Shown piece by piece: positions 9,303 to 18,070 of a stretch of DNA of 64,000 nucleotides. The stretch is taken from NCBI RefSeq assembly GCF_013364155.1, contig NZ_CP054916.1, positions 5,577,001 through 5,641,000 on the forward strand, read 5' to 3'. The stretch is from Streptomyces sp. NA02950. GTDB taxonomy: Bacteria > Actinomycetota > Actinomycetes > Streptomycetales > Streptomycetaceae. A program made the translations under genes and the position numbers. The notes below the pieces were generated by a model. The model did no database searches, was not told the DNA's origin, and was given only the letters and a program-made list of their open reading frames with translations. Each line of letters starts with the position of its first letter. Position 1 is the stretch's first letter.

Positions 9303-9446
9303 GCACTCAAGTGGAGAGTGAGCTACGGCACACCTGACGTATCGTTGTCGCGGTCGGTCCAGTTCGGGGCGGCCGTGGGCGAGCCGGAACCGAACCGGAA
9401 GAGGGAACGGAAGGGCATTGCGCAGGGATCGGACAGGGGGCGGGCG

Positions 9447-10637
9447 GTGACCGCCGACGACGCGGGTTCCGGCACGGCCGAGGAGGGCGGTGTGCGGGAC
9501 GCCGCCGACGCGGCCGTACGGGGCCCCGGGGTGCGGGAGCACGCTGCCGCGAACGACCCCGTAGATCCCGCCGATACCGACGACGCCGACGCTCCGGACC
9601 CGATCGCGCTCCGGCTGGAGCAGCTGATCCTCGGTGCCGAGCGGCAGTACACCCCTTTCCAGGCCGCCCGGAGCGCGGGCGTCTCGGTCGAGCTGGCCAC
9701 CCGCTTCTGGCGGGCCATGGGCTTCGCCGACATCGGGCAGGCCAAGGCGCTCACCGAGGCCGACGTCCTGGCGCTGCGGCGGCTGTCCGGTCTGGTGGAG
9801 GCCGGGCTGCTGAGCGAGCCGATGGCGATCCAGGTGGCCCGCTCCACCGGCCAGACCACCGCCCGGCTCGCGGACTGGCAGATCGACTCGTTCCTGGAGG
9901 GGCTCACCGAACCGCAGGAGACCGGGATGACGCGTACCGAGATCGCGTATCCGCTGGTCGAGCTGTTGCTGCCGGAGCTGGAGGAGTTCCTGGTCTATGT
10001 CTACCGGCGGCAGCTCGCGGCGGCGACCGGCCGGGTCGTCCAGGCCGCGGACGACGCGGAGATGGTCGACCGGCGGCTCGCGGTGGGCTTCGCCGACCTG
10101 GTGAGCTTCACCCGGCTGACCCGGCGCCTGGAGGAGGAGGAGCTCGGCGAGCTGGTCGAGGCGTTCGAGACCACGGCCGCCGATCTGGTGGCCGCCCACG
10201 GCGGACGGCTGATCAAGACCCTGGGCGACGAGGTGCTGTACGCGGCGGACGACGCGGGCATCGCCGCCGAGATCGGGCTGCGGCTGATCGAGACCCTCAC
10301 CCATGACGAGACCATGCCCGAACTGCGGGTCGGGATCGCCTTCGGCACCGTCACGACCCGCATGGGCGACGTCTTCGGCACCACGGTGAACCTGGCGGCC
10401 AGGCTCACCTCCATAGCGCCCAAGAACGCGGTCCTGGTCGACGGCGCCTTCGCGGAGGAGCTGAGCCGCACCGGAGAGGCCCCGGTGTCGGAGGCGGAGG
10501 CCGCGGAGGCCGCCGCCGCGGCCGAGAAGGAGGGCGAGGAGCCCCCCGGCTACCGCTTCGCGCTCCAGCCGATGTGGCAGCGGCCGGTGCGTGGTCTCGG
10601 GGTCGTGGAGCCCTGGCTGCTGAGCCGCCGCGGCTGA
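9447..10637 (+). CDS. cya: Class III adenylate cyclase
   Basis: A 396-aa cytoplasmic cyclase making cAMP, which in Streptomyces affects germination and antibiotic onset. Residues about 50-165 are the adenylate-cyclase regulatory domain known from M. tuberculosis Rv1264, where it senses pH. The catalytic domain has FADLVSFTRLTRRL with the first metal Asp, GGRLIKTLGDEVLY with the substrate Lys and second Asp, and GDVFGTTVNLAARL with the transition-state Asn and Arg. I chose the GTG at 9447 behind AGGGGG; an in-frame ATG at 9318 would add 43 residues with no domain. An orphan P450 gene follows 165 bases downstream. Confidence 0.9.
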   Translation: MTADDAGSGTAEEGGVRDAADAAVRGPGVREHAAANDPVDPADTDDADAPDPIALRLEQLILGAERQYTPFQAARSAGVSVELATRFWRAMGFADIGQAKALTEADVLALRRLSGLVEAGLLSEPMAIQVARSTGQTTARLADWQIDSFLEGLTEPQETGMTRTEIAYPLVELLLPELEEFLVYVYRRQLAAATGRVVQAADDAEMVDRRLAVGFADLVSFTRLTRRLEEEELGELVEAFETTAADLVAAHGGRLIKTLGDEVLYAADDAGIAAEIGLRLIETLTHDETMPELRVGIAFGTVTTRMGDVFGTTVNLAARLTSIAPKNAVLVDGAFAEELSRTGEAPVSEAEAAEAAAAAEKEGEEPPGYRFALQPMWQRPVRGLGVVEPWLLSRRG

Positions 10638-10802
10638 CGTGTGTGCGATGTGACAACTGGCCCCGGCGCGGAAGCCGGGTCGGCTAGTGTGCGCGCCAAG
10701 ATCCATGAGTGGGTCCCGGCGAGCGGGCGGGCCCGGGTGCGCTGACCGCCCCGGTGCCGTACGCCGCCTGTCCGACCCGCCCTTGGATGCCAGGAGCCAT
10801 GT

Positions 10803-12392
10803 GTGACCGAGCCTGATGAGCCGGACCCTCAGCCGCAGCCGGGAGCGGTACCGGCGCCCGGCTGCCCCGCGGGGGCGGAGGGCGGCACCGGGGCGGTACC
10901 GCTGGACACCCCGGAGTTCGGCCGGGACCCGTTCGCCGTCTACCAGCGGCTGCGGGAGGCACACGGCCCGCTGGTCCCGGTCGAGCTGGACCCGGGCGTC
11001 ACCGCCACCCTGTGCGTGGGCTACGAGACCGCGCTGGAGATCCTGCGGCGCCCCGACGCGTTCTCCAAGGACCCCCGGCGGTGGCGGGCGAGGAACGAGG
11101 GCCGGGTGCCCGGCACCAGCCACGCCGGGCAGATGATCCGGTACCGGCCGATGGCCACGGCGGTGGACGGCGAGGAGCACCGCCGCTACCGCGCCGCGAT
11201 CGACGACAGCACCAGCCGGATCGACCCGGGCGCGCTGCGCGGCTATGTCGAGCGCATCGCCGACTCGCTGATCGACCAGTTCTGCGCCGCCGGGGAGGCC
11301 GATCTGGTCGGCGACTACGGGGCGCTGCTGCCGCTGCTGGCCCTCGGCGAACTCTTCGGCTGTCCGCGGGGGATCGCCGACCGGCTCTTCACCGGGCTGG
11401 CGAACATGCTCGACGGCACGGACATCGGCTCCGCCGACCGGATGGTGGCCGACGCGCTCCAGGAGCTGATCGATCTCAAGCGTGTCCGCCCGGCAGCCGA
11501 TGTCACCTCCTGGCTGATCGCCCACCCGGAGCGGCTGACCGACGTGGAGCTGGTCGAGCAGCTCGGTCTGCTGATGGCCTTTGGCAGTGAGCCGGTGATC
11601 AACCTGATCGGCAACGCGCTGCGGGTGCTGCTGACCGACGACCGGTTCGCGGGCGGGCTCTCCGGCGGCAGCATGCTCGTGGAGGACGCGCTGGACGAGG
11701 TGCTGTGGACGGATCCGCCGCTGGCCAACCTGGCGGTGCACTTCCCCCGGCACGACATCGACCTGGCCGGGGTGCGGCTGCGCGAGGGCGAGCCCGTCGT
11801 GATCAGCTTCGCCGGGGCCAACCAGGACGCGCTGCGCGTGGCCGGAAGCCCGCAGGGCAACCGGGCCCATCTGGCGTTCAGCGCCGGTCCGCATATGTGC
11901 CCCGGGCGCAGCTCGGCGCGGCTGATCGCGGCCGTGGCCATCGAACGGCTGCTGGACCGCCTCCCGGATCTGGCCCTGGCCGTCCCGCCGGAGGAGCTGC
12001 TGTGGCGTCCCGGTATCTACCAGCGCGGTCTGGTGGCCCTCCCGGCCCGCTTCCCGGCGGCGGAGACGTCCGCCGAGCACCATGCGGCCCCCGCGGCGGA
12101 CCCGGCCCCGGCGGGGGCGGACCTGGGGGCCCCGGCCGGGAACACGGCGCCCGGCGCCGGACCGGCCGAGGCGGGGAGCCCGGCCACCACGGAGCCGGGA
12201 ACGGCGGGTGGCCCTGGCCACGAGCCCTTCGACCGGCCCGCCGATGAGCCCGGCGACCAGCCCGGCGCGGCGGAGCCGGAGACGCCGGAGGAGACGGCGG
12301 AGGGGGCGGACGCGCCGGATCCGGTTGCCTCCGTGGCCCGGGGCAGGCCGACCGTGCTGGCCGCGCTCAAGAGGTGGCGCCGCCTCCGGTAG
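10803..12392 (+). CDS. Cytochrome P450 with CYP157-like features and a long C-terminal tail
   Basis: A 529-aa protein starting at GTG 10803, 6 bases after GGAG. Residues 1-420 form a P450 fold with heme-ligand motif FSAGPHMCPGRSSARL. Two normally conserved features are missing. The K-helix reads EVLW (in DALDEVLWTDPP) instead of EXXR. The I-helix has FGSEPVIN without the usual acid-Thr pair. This combination is known from the CYP157 family, typically the P450 of Streptomyces conservons, but here no conservon genes are adjacent. The last 110 residues are Ala/Pro/Gly/Glu-rich and end in the basic helix VLAALKRWRRLR, perhaps a membrane or partner contact. The substrate is unknown. Confidence 0.88.
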   Translation: MTEPDEPDPQPQPGAVPAPGCPAGAEGGTGAVPLDTPEFGRDPFAVYQRLREAHGPLVPVELDPGVTATLCVGYETALEILRRPDAFSKDPRRWRARNEGRVPGTSHAGQMIRYRPMATAVDGEEHRRYRAAIDDSTSRIDPGALRGYVERIADSLIDQFCAAGEADLVGDYGALLPLLALGELFGCPRGIADRLFTGLANMLDGTDIGSADRMVADALQELIDLKRVRPAADVTSWLIAHPERLTDVELVEQLGLLMAFGSEPVINLIGNALRVLLTDDRFAGGLSGGSMLVEDALDEVLWTDPPLANLAVHFPRHDIDLAGVRLREGEPVVISFAGANQDALRVAGSPQGNRAHLAFSAGPHMCPGRSSARLIAAVAIERLLDRLPDLALAVPPEELLWRPGIYQRGLVALPARFPAAETSAEHHAAPAADPAPAGADLGAPAGNTAPGAGPAEAGSPATTEPGTAGGPGHEPFDRPADEPGDQPGAAEPETPEETAEGADAPDPVASVARGRPTVLAALKRWRRLR

Positions 12393-12465
12393 ACCTCGCC
12401 TCCGGTGGTCCGTGCCCGTGGGCGCGGCAGCCCGTGGGCTCCGCCCGCCCCGGCCGAGGCTTCGG

Positions 12466-12493
12466 CGGCGCCCGCCGATGAGCCCGGGCGCCG
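12466..12493. terminator. Possible hairpin between P450 gene and beta-propeller gene
   Basis: 8-bp arms CGGCGCCC/GGGCGCCG with a 12-base loop, between two convergent genes. Weak evidence. Confidence 0.3.
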
Positions 12494-12515
12494 CCTCCGC
12501 TGGACCGGTTCCCGC

Positions 12516-13565
12516 TCAGATGCCGGTCACGGCCGCGACGGTGAACGGGGTCTGCGGTGTGCCGTCGCCGAGCGGACCGCCCTTGTCGAACTGGGAGCGG
12601 ACCACGTAGAGCGTGCCGTTGCGGCGTATCAGGGTGGTCGGGACCTGGAGCGTCTCATCGGTGAACCGGCGCTCCTGGCGGGCCGCGAGGCCGTCCGCCG
12701 CGACCCGCCAGCGGCTGATCGCGTTGCTGGTGTTGTGTGCCGCCCACAGGGTGCCGTGGCGCAGTTCGAGGCCGTCGGCGAGGCGCAGATCGCCGCCGTG
12801 CAGGGCCACCTTCCGGATCCGGCCCGAGGACAGGTCCAGCCGGTAGAGGTCGCCGCCGGTCATGTCGACGGTGAGCAGATAGCGCCCGGTCGGGTCGGCG
12901 ACGATGCCGTTGAGGGTGTAGGTGCCCGGATCGTGCGGCTCCATCGCGTCGTTGAGGTCGAAGCGGGGGGTGAGGACCGCGTGCCCACCGTGCGCGCGGG
13001 CGCGGGCGATCTGCCCCGGGGTGACCCGGTAGACCACGGCGCGGACGCTGTCGGTGAGGTACGCGCTGCCGTCCGGGGCGATGGCCAGGTCGTTGACGAA
13101 CCGGGCGTCCTGCCCGGGGACGTCGAAGCGGGCCAGCAGGCGGCGGGTGCGCGGGTCGTAGACGGAGACACCGGCGGTGGAGTCGGTCACCCACAGCCGC
13201 CCCGCGCCGTCCACCTTCAACCCGTTGGCGGTGGTGCGGCCGTCGGTGCCCGCGGGCAGCAGCACCTCGGCCACCCGGTGGCCGGGGGTCATGCGGTAGA
13301 CCGTGCCGTCGGCGTACGACCCGGCGTAGAGGGTTCCGGTGCGCGGGTCGGCGGCGATGCCCTCGGGGTAGACGCGGCCGCCGGGCAGTTCGTACGCGGC
13401 GGAGATCCGGGGCTGGAGGGGGTGGTGCGCGGCCGGGCGGACGGACGGGGTGCCGTGCCGGTCGGTGGCGTGGGCGGCGGGGCCCAGCGGCAGGACGGCG
13501 GCCAGGGCCGTGACGGCCACGGCCAGCGTGCGGTGCGGAAGGACGCGGGACAGGGCGCGGGACAT
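12516..13565 (-). CDS. Secreted SMP-30/gluconolactonase-like beta-propeller protein
   Basis: A 349-aa exported protein. Residues 1-33 are a Sec signal peptide (positively charged, hydrophobic core, cleavage after AHA). The remainder carries repeated strand motifs of the SMP-30/NHL six-bladed propeller: YPEGIAADPRTGTLYAGS, ANGLKVDGAGRLWVTD, VNDLAIAPDGSAYLTD and YTLNGIVADPTGRYLLTV. The repeated Asn/Asp-Gly positions resemble the metal-binding residues of lactonases, but a substrate cannot be named. It is divergent from the MarR gene at 13704, with a short palindrome between them, suggesting MarR control. Confidence 0.82.
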   Translation of the reverse strand: MSRALSRVLPHRTLAVAVTALAAVLPLGPAAHATDRHGTPSVRPAAHHPLQPRISAAYELPGGRVYPEGIAADPRTGTLYAGSYADGTVYRMTPGHRVAEVLLPAGTDGRTTANGLKVDGAGRLWVTDSTAGVSVYDPRTRRLLARFDVPGQDARFVNDLAIAPDGSAYLTDSVRAVVYRVTPGQIARARAHGGHAVLTPRFDLNDAMEPHDPGTYTLNGIVADPTGRYLLTVDMTGGDLYRLDLSSGRIRKVALHGGDLRLADGLELRHGTLWAAHNTSNAISRWRVAADGLAARQERRFTDETLQVPTTLIRRNGTLYVVRSQFDKGGPLGDGTPQTPFTVAAVTGI

Positions 13566-13637
13566 GGAGGTCTCACTTCGGTTGTACCGGCTCAGCAGAT
13601 GAAAGAACCCTCTGCTTTGGATGTGTACGAACGATAG

Positions 13638-13649
13638 TTAGAACACTAA
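13638..13649. promoter_or_regulatory. Palindromic site TTAGAACACTAA between the propeller gene and marR
   Basis: TTAG-N4-CTAA dyad in an AT-rich patch of the 138-bp divergent region. Position and shape suit a MarR-family operator controlling both genes. Inference only. Confidence 0.4.
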
Positions 13650-13703
13650 TCCTCGTCAAGATACTTTTCTTCGATGCCGCCGTACGATGCGGAGATGACC
13701 TCG

Positions 13704-14138
13704 ATGCCCGCTAGCGAGCGGCTGGGCTCCCACCTCAAGCGAGCCGAGCAAGCGCTGAACGCGACCAAGCACGCCGTGCTGAAGCCCGCCGGTCTGACCG
13801 TTCCGCAGTACGCGGCGCTGCTGCACCTGTCGGAGAACCCGGGCATCTCGGCCGCCGCGCTGGCGCGGGCGTGCATGGTGACCCCGCCGACGATGAACAC
13901 GCTGCTGAAGAACCTCCAGGAGCGCGGGCTGATCGAGCGCACTCCGCACGAGTGGCACAGGAACGTCCTGGAGACCCGGCTGACCGAACGGGGCCAGGAG
14001 GTGCTGGCCGACGCGGACGCCCGTGCGGTGCGGGTGGAGCGGGGGCTCTCCGCCGAGTTCGGCGAGGAGGAGCGGGAGCGGCTGGTCGCGCTGCTGGGGC
14101 GCTGTGTGGACTATCTGGAGTCGGTCCGCCCGCGCTGA
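13704..14138 (+). CDS. MarR-family transcriptional regulator
   Basis: A 144-aa winged-helix regulator. Helices 3-4 (ISAAALARACMVTPPTMNTLL) form the recognition unit. The wing follows (GLIERTPHEWHRNVLETRLT), then the C-terminal dimerisation helix. ATG codons at 13674, 13695 and 13704 are in frame. Only 13704 is well spaced (9 bases) from a GGAG, so it is preferred. It is divergent from the secreted propeller gene, the usual layout for a MarR repressor and its target. The ligand is unknown. Confidence 0.85.
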   Translation: MPASERLGSHLKRAEQALNATKHAVLKPAGLTVPQYAALLHLSENPGISAAALARACMVTPPTMNTLLKNLQERGLIERTPHEWHRNVLETRLTERGQEVLADADARAVRVERGLSAEFGEEERERLVALLGRCVDYLESVRPR

Positions 14139-14227
14139 GGCGGTACGCCGAGGCGGTTCCGGATGACGGGCCGAGCTGCGATGATCGCTCGCGACAGGTT
14201 CACGGTCGTTAACCGGGAGGGTTTCCG

Positions 14228-15034
14228 ATGGGCGAGCAGCTCAGTGAGGTGCGGTACGGCGAATGGGTCGCGGTCCGGCGCCACGGTCCTGTGGCGGAAC
14301 TGGTCCTGGACCGGCCGAAGGCCATGAACGCCGTGTCCTCCGAGATGGCGCGCTGTATCGCCGCGGCCTGCGCCGCCCTGTCGGAGGACCGGGACGCCCG
14401 GGTGGTGGTGCTGACCTCCACCCATGAGCGGGCCTTCTGTGTCGGCGCCGACCTCAAGGAGCGCAACTCCCTCACCGACGCCGAGCTGGTGCGCCACCGG
14501 CCGGGCTCGCGCGCCGCGTACACCGGGGTGCTGGAGCTGCCGATGCCGACCGTCGCCGCCGTGCACGGCTATGCGCTGGGCGGCGGCTACGAGCTGGCGC
14601 TGTCCTGTGATGTGATCGTCGCCGACTTGACCGCCGTGGTGGGGCTGCCCGAGGTCTCGGTCGGGGTGATCCCGGGCGGGGGCGGCACCCAGTTGCTGCC
14701 GCGCCGGGTGGGTGCCGCGCGCGCCGCCGAGCTGATCTTCTCCGCCCGCCGGGTGCCCGCCGAGGAGGCCCGGGAGCTGGGTCTGGTGGACCGGCTGACC
14801 GGGGAGGGCGAGGACCGCGCCGAGGCACGGGAGCTGGCGCGGCGGATGGCCGCCAACTCGCCGGTCGGGCTGCGTGCCGCCAAGCGGGCGCTGCGGCTGG
14901 GCCACGGCCTGGACCTGAAGGCCGGTCTGGAGGCCGAGGACGCGGCCTGGCGCACGGTGGCCTTCTCCGGGGACCGGGCCGAGGGCGTCGCCGCGTTCAA
15001 CGAGAAGCGCACCCCCGACTGGCCGGGGGAGTAG
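14228..15034 (+). CDS. Enoyl-CoA hydratase/isomerase family protein
   Basis: A 268-aa crotonase-fold enzyme. The oxyanion hole is formed by FCVGADLKER and HGYALGGGYELALSCD, and the Glu pair typical of hydratases is present (YELAL and GLPEVSVGVIPGGGGTQ). It should add water to a 2-enoyl-CoA in fatty-acid or amino-acid breakdown. A good GGGAGG site precedes ATG 14228. It is followed on the same strand, after 104 bases, by the diguanylate cyclase gene. Substrate chain length is not predictable. Confidence 0.9.
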   Translation: MGEQLSEVRYGEWVAVRRHGPVAELVLDRPKAMNAVSSEMARCIAAACAALSEDRDARVVVLTSTHERAFCVGADLKERNSLTDAELVRHRPGSRAAYTGVLELPMPTVAAVHGYALGGGYELALSCDVIVADLTAVVGLPEVSVGVIPGGGGTQLLPRRVGAARAAELIFSARRVPAEEARELGLVDRLTGEGEDRAEARELARRMAANSPVGLRAAKRALRLGHGLDLKAGLEAEDAAWRTVAFSGDRAEGVAAFNEKRTPDWPGE

Positions 15035-15138
15035 CCCGCCGTCTACCCGCGGTGAACGGCCCGCAGCGGATTGTCCCCGACGTTCTTACGCTGGAGGACA
15101 GAGCGAGAGCTGCGGTGCGGTGAGAATGCGAGGCCGTC

Positions 15139-16401
15139 GTGAGCGACAACGGCGACTACGGCGACGATGGCGTCCACGGCGTCCACGGGGGCGGCGGATC
15201 CGGCGGCGCGGCCGGTGGCGGGCGTCCCGGCGGTGTCGACGGGCGGCTGCGGGCCGTGGTGGGGCTCGCCCAGGCGATGGCGGCGGCGCAGACCCCGCGC
15301 GAGGCGGTCGGGGCCGCCGCCGACAGCGCCCGGCGCGCGCTCGACGGCACCTTCGCGGCGGTCTCGGTGTGGGAGCGGGAGCGCGGACGGCTGCGGGTCC
15401 TGGTGAACGTGGGCGAGCTGATGCACGGCGAGGAGCCGCTGCCGGAGGACGAGTCGTATCCGGTGTACCAGTTCCCGGAGATCACCGAGTTTCTCCACGA
15501 GCGCTGGGCCTCCGGCGGTGAGCCGCACGCCTGGGTGGAGACCGCCGAGGGCCGCCGCGCCGGTTCGGCCTCGTTCTGCCACGAGGGGGCACCTCCCGGC
15601 GGTAGCCGGGGGAGGGTGGCCGCCCTGCGGCGGCGCGGCCGCGGCAGCTGTGTGGTGGCGCCGATCGTGCTGCACGGGCGGGCGTGGGGCGAGCTGTATG
15701 TGGCGCGCCCGGCCGGGAGCGAGGTGTTCGGCCGGGACGACGCGGACTTCGCGACCGTGCTGGCCGCGGTGACCGCCGCCGGTCTCGCCCAGACCGAGCG
15801 GCTCGAGGAGGTCCGCAGACTGGCCTTCACCGATCCGCTGACCGGGCTCGGCAACCGGCGCGCGGTGGACATCCGGCTGGACGAGGCGCTGGAGGCGCAC
15901 CGGTCGCACGGCACGGTGGTCAGCCTGGTGGTGTGCGACGTCAACGGCCTCAAGCGGGTCAACGACACCCTCGGCCATGCCGTGGGCGACCGTCTGCTGG
16001 AACGTTTCGGCTCGGTGCTCTCGCTGTGCGGCGCCATGCTGCCCGGCGCCCTGGTGGCCCGGCTGGGCGGCGACGAGTTCTGTCTGCTGGGGATCGGCCC
16101 CCCGGCCGACGAGGTGGTGCGGGTGGCGGACGAGCTGTGCCGCAGGGCGGCCGAGCTGGAGATGGGCGAGGGGGTCGCCTGCGGTGTCGCGTCCACCGGC
16201 GATCCGATCGGCCCCGTACGGTCGGCCCGCCGGCTGTTCCGGCTGGCCGACGCGGCCCAGTACCGGGCCAAGGCCGCGCGCTCCGCGAAACCGGTCGTCG
16301 CCGGGCGGGACGGCGGCCCCGACGACCCCGTGGTCCGCCTCGCCGACTCCGCCGCCGACCACCCCCCGGAGCGCCGCCGCTTCCGCGGCCGCCGGCCGTG
16401 A
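15139..16401 (+). CDS. cdgE: GAF-GGDEF diguanylate cyclase (CdgE-like)
   Basis: A 420-aa protein. A Gly/Asp-rich N-terminus precedes a GAF domain (about residues 30-210), then a GGDEF domain (about 225-385) with an intact active site RLGGDEFCLLG and the substrate loop FTDPLTGLGNRRAVD. It should condense two GTP to c-di-GMP, which in Streptomyces delays development through BldD. No RxxD inhibitory I-site lies five residues before GGDEF. Domain order and position upstream of hutH match CdgE of S. coelicolor as I recall it. A 30-bp mobile-element core (15585-15614) is in frame within the GAF domain, adding EGAPPGGSRG just before the conserved strand GSCVVAPIVLHGRAWGELYV. The start is GTG 15139. 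Confidence 0.87.
   Translation: MSDNGDYGDDGVHGVHGGGGSGGAAGGGRPGGVDGRLRAVVGLAQAMAAAQTPREAVGAAADSARRALDGTFAAVSVWERERGRLRVLVNVGELMHGEEPLPEDESYPVYQFPEITEFLHERWASGGEPHAWVETAEGRRAGSASFCHEGAPPGGSRGRVAALRRRGRGSCVVAPIVLHGRAWGELYVARPAGSEVFGRDDADFATVLAAVTAAGLAQTERLEEVRRLAFTDPLTGLGNRRAVDIRLDEALEAHRSHGTVVSLVVCDVNGLKRVNDTLGHAVGDRLLERFGSVLSLCGAMLPGALVARLGGDEFCLLGIGPPADEVVRVADELCRRAAELEMGEGVACGVASTGDPIGPVRSARRLFRLADAAQYRAKAARSAKPVVAGRDGGPDDPVVRLADSAADHPPERRRFRGRRP
15585..15614 (+). repeat. 30-bp MITE core inside the cdgE coding sequence
   Basis: This 30-mer begins GGGGGCACCTCCC and ends TAGCCGGGGGAG. It is identical to 61241-61270 and differs by one base (GGC for AGC after CCTCCC) from the copy at 21578-21607. 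Here it lies inside a gene, in frame and without a stop. No terminal inverted repeats were found around it, so only the core is present. Confidence 0.85.
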
Positions 16402-16494
16402 ACCGGTGGCCCGGGGCCGGATGGGACGGGCGGACGCAAAGTCCTTCGATCCGACAGGTGACAGGTCGCGATTCAGTCTCTAGGGTGCCTGAAT

Positions 16495-18039
16495 ATGAAT
16501 ATGCACACTGTGGTGGTGGGGACGTCCGGAACGACCGCCGAGGACGTCGTGGCCGTGGCGCGCGGCGGCGCCCGGGTGGAGCTGTCGGCCGAGGCGCTGA
16601 GCGCCGTGTCCGGAGCCCGGCAGGTGATCGACGATCTGGCCGCCAAGCCCGAGCCCGTCTACGGGGTCTCCACCGGCTTCGGCGCGCTCGCCGTCCGGCA
16701 CATCACCCCCGGGCTGCGGGCCCAGCTCCAGCGCAACATCGTCCGCTCGCACGCCGCCGGGATGGGACCGCGGGTGGAGCGCGAGGTGGTGCGCGCGCTG
16801 ATGTTCCTGCGGCTGAAGACCCTCGCCTCGGGGCACACCGGGGTCCGGCCCCTGGTGGTCGAGACGATGGCCGCGCTCCTCAACGCCGGGATCACCCCGG
16901 TGGTGCACGAATACGGGTCGCTGGGCTGCTCCGGCGATCTCGCGCCGCTGTCCCACTGTGCGCTGGCGCTGATGGGGGAGGGCGAGGCCGAGGGCCCCGA
17001 CGGCGCGGTGCGGCCAGCCGCCGAACTGCTGGCCGAGCACGGCATCGCGCCGGTCGAGCTGCGGGAGAAGGAGGGGCTCGCGCTGCTCAACGGCACCGAC
17101 GGGATGCTCGGCATGCTCGTCATGGCCTGTGCCGATCTGGCCCGGCTGTTCACCGTCGCCGATGTGACGGCCGCGCTCTCGCTGGAGGCGCTGCTCGGCA
17201 CCGACCGGGTGCTCGCCCCCGAGCTGCACGCCATCCGCCCGCATCCGGGCCAGGCCGCCAGTGCCGACAACATGCTGCGGGTGCTGGCCGGTTCGGGGCT
17301 CACCGGGCATCACCAGGACGACGCGCCGCGGGTGCAGGACGCGTACTCGATCCGCTGCGCCCCGCAGGTCGCGGGCGCCGGGCGGGACACCCTGGCGCAC
17401 GCCCGGCTGGTCGCCGACCGCGAGTTGGCCGCCGCCGTGGACAACCCCGTGGTGCTGGCGGACGGGCGGGTGGAGTCCAACGGCAACTTCCACGGGGCGC
17501 CGGTCGCTTACGTCCTGGACTTCCTGGCCGTGGCCGCCGCCGACCTCGCCTCGATCGCCGAGCGCCGCACCGACCGGCTGCTGGACAAGAACCGCTCGCA
17601 CGGGCTGCCGCCGTTCCTGGCGGGCGACGCGGGTGTGGACTCGGGGCTGATGATCGCCCAGTACACACAGGCCGCGCTGGTCAGCGAGTTGAAGCGGCTG
17701 GCGGTGCCCGCCTCGGTGGACTCCATCCCGTCCTCCGCGATGCAGGAGGACCACGTCTCCATGGGCTGGTCCGCGGCGCGCAAGCTGCGCACGGCGGTGG
17801 ACAACCTCTCCCGGGTGCTGGCCGTCGAGTTGGTCGCGGCGACCCGCGCGGTGGAACTGCGCGAGGGGCTGGTGCCCGCGCCCGCGACCCGCGCGGTGCT
17901 GGCGGCGGTGCGCGCGGCCGGGGTCGAGGGGCCCGGCGGGGACCGCTATCTGGCGCCGGACCTGGCCGCGGCCGACGCCTTCGTACGGTCCGGGAAGCTG
18001 GCCGACGCGGTCGAGACGGTGACCGGGCCGCTGGCCTGA
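16495..18039 (+). CDS. hutH: Histidine ammonia-lyase
   Basis: A 514-aa enzyme that converts histidine to urocanate and ammonia, the first step of histidine use. The family hallmark GSLGCSGDLAPLSH carries the three residues that cyclise to the MIO electrophile. They read Cys-Ser-Gly (145-147) rather than Ala-Ser-Gly; as I recall Streptomyces HutH proteins share this. YGVSTGFGAL, HHQDDAPRVQDAYSIRCAPQ and SSAMQEDHVSMG are also intact. ATG 16495 lies 9 bases after AGGG; ATG 16501 is the alternative. No other hut gene is nearby, the usual scattered arrangement in this genus. Confidence 0.95.
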   Translation: MNMHTVVVGTSGTTAEDVVAVARGGARVELSAEALSAVSGARQVIDDLAAKPEPVYGVSTGFGALAVRHITPGLRAQLQRNIVRSHAAGMGPRVEREVVRALMFLRLKTLASGHTGVRPLVVETMAALLNAGITPVVHEYGSLGCSGDLAPLSHCALALMGEGEAEGPDGAVRPAAELLAEHGIAPVELREKEGLALLNGTDGMLGMLVMACADLARLFTVADVTAALSLEALLGTDRVLAPELHAIRPHPGQAASADNMLRVLAGSGLTGHHQDDAPRVQDAYSIRCAPQVAGAGRDTLAHARLVADRELAAAVDNPVVLADGRVESNGNFHGAPVAYVLDFLAVAAADLASIAERRTDRLLDKNRSHGLPPFLAGDAGVDSGLMIAQYTQAALVSELKRLAVPASVDSIPSSAMQEDHVSMGWSAARKLRTAVDNLSRVLAVELVAATRAVELREGLVPAPATRAVLAAVRAAGVEGPGGDRYLAPDLAAADAFVRSGKLADAVETVTGPLA

Positions 18040-18070
18040 ACCGGCGGCCGGTGGACGGGCCGACGGACGG

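Noticed and set aside
8334..12221. A 1295-codon open frame on the minus strand across birA, cya and a P450
   Set aside because: High GC makes long antisense frames common; the composition is Gly/Gln/Arg/His-rich and no domain is visible, while the plus-strand genes are clear.
16927..16935. Cys-Ser-Gly instead of Ala-Ser-Gly at the MIO site of hutH as a defect
   Set aside because: Other Streptomyces histidine ammonia-lyases, as I recall, have the same triplet, and the serine and glycine needed are present.
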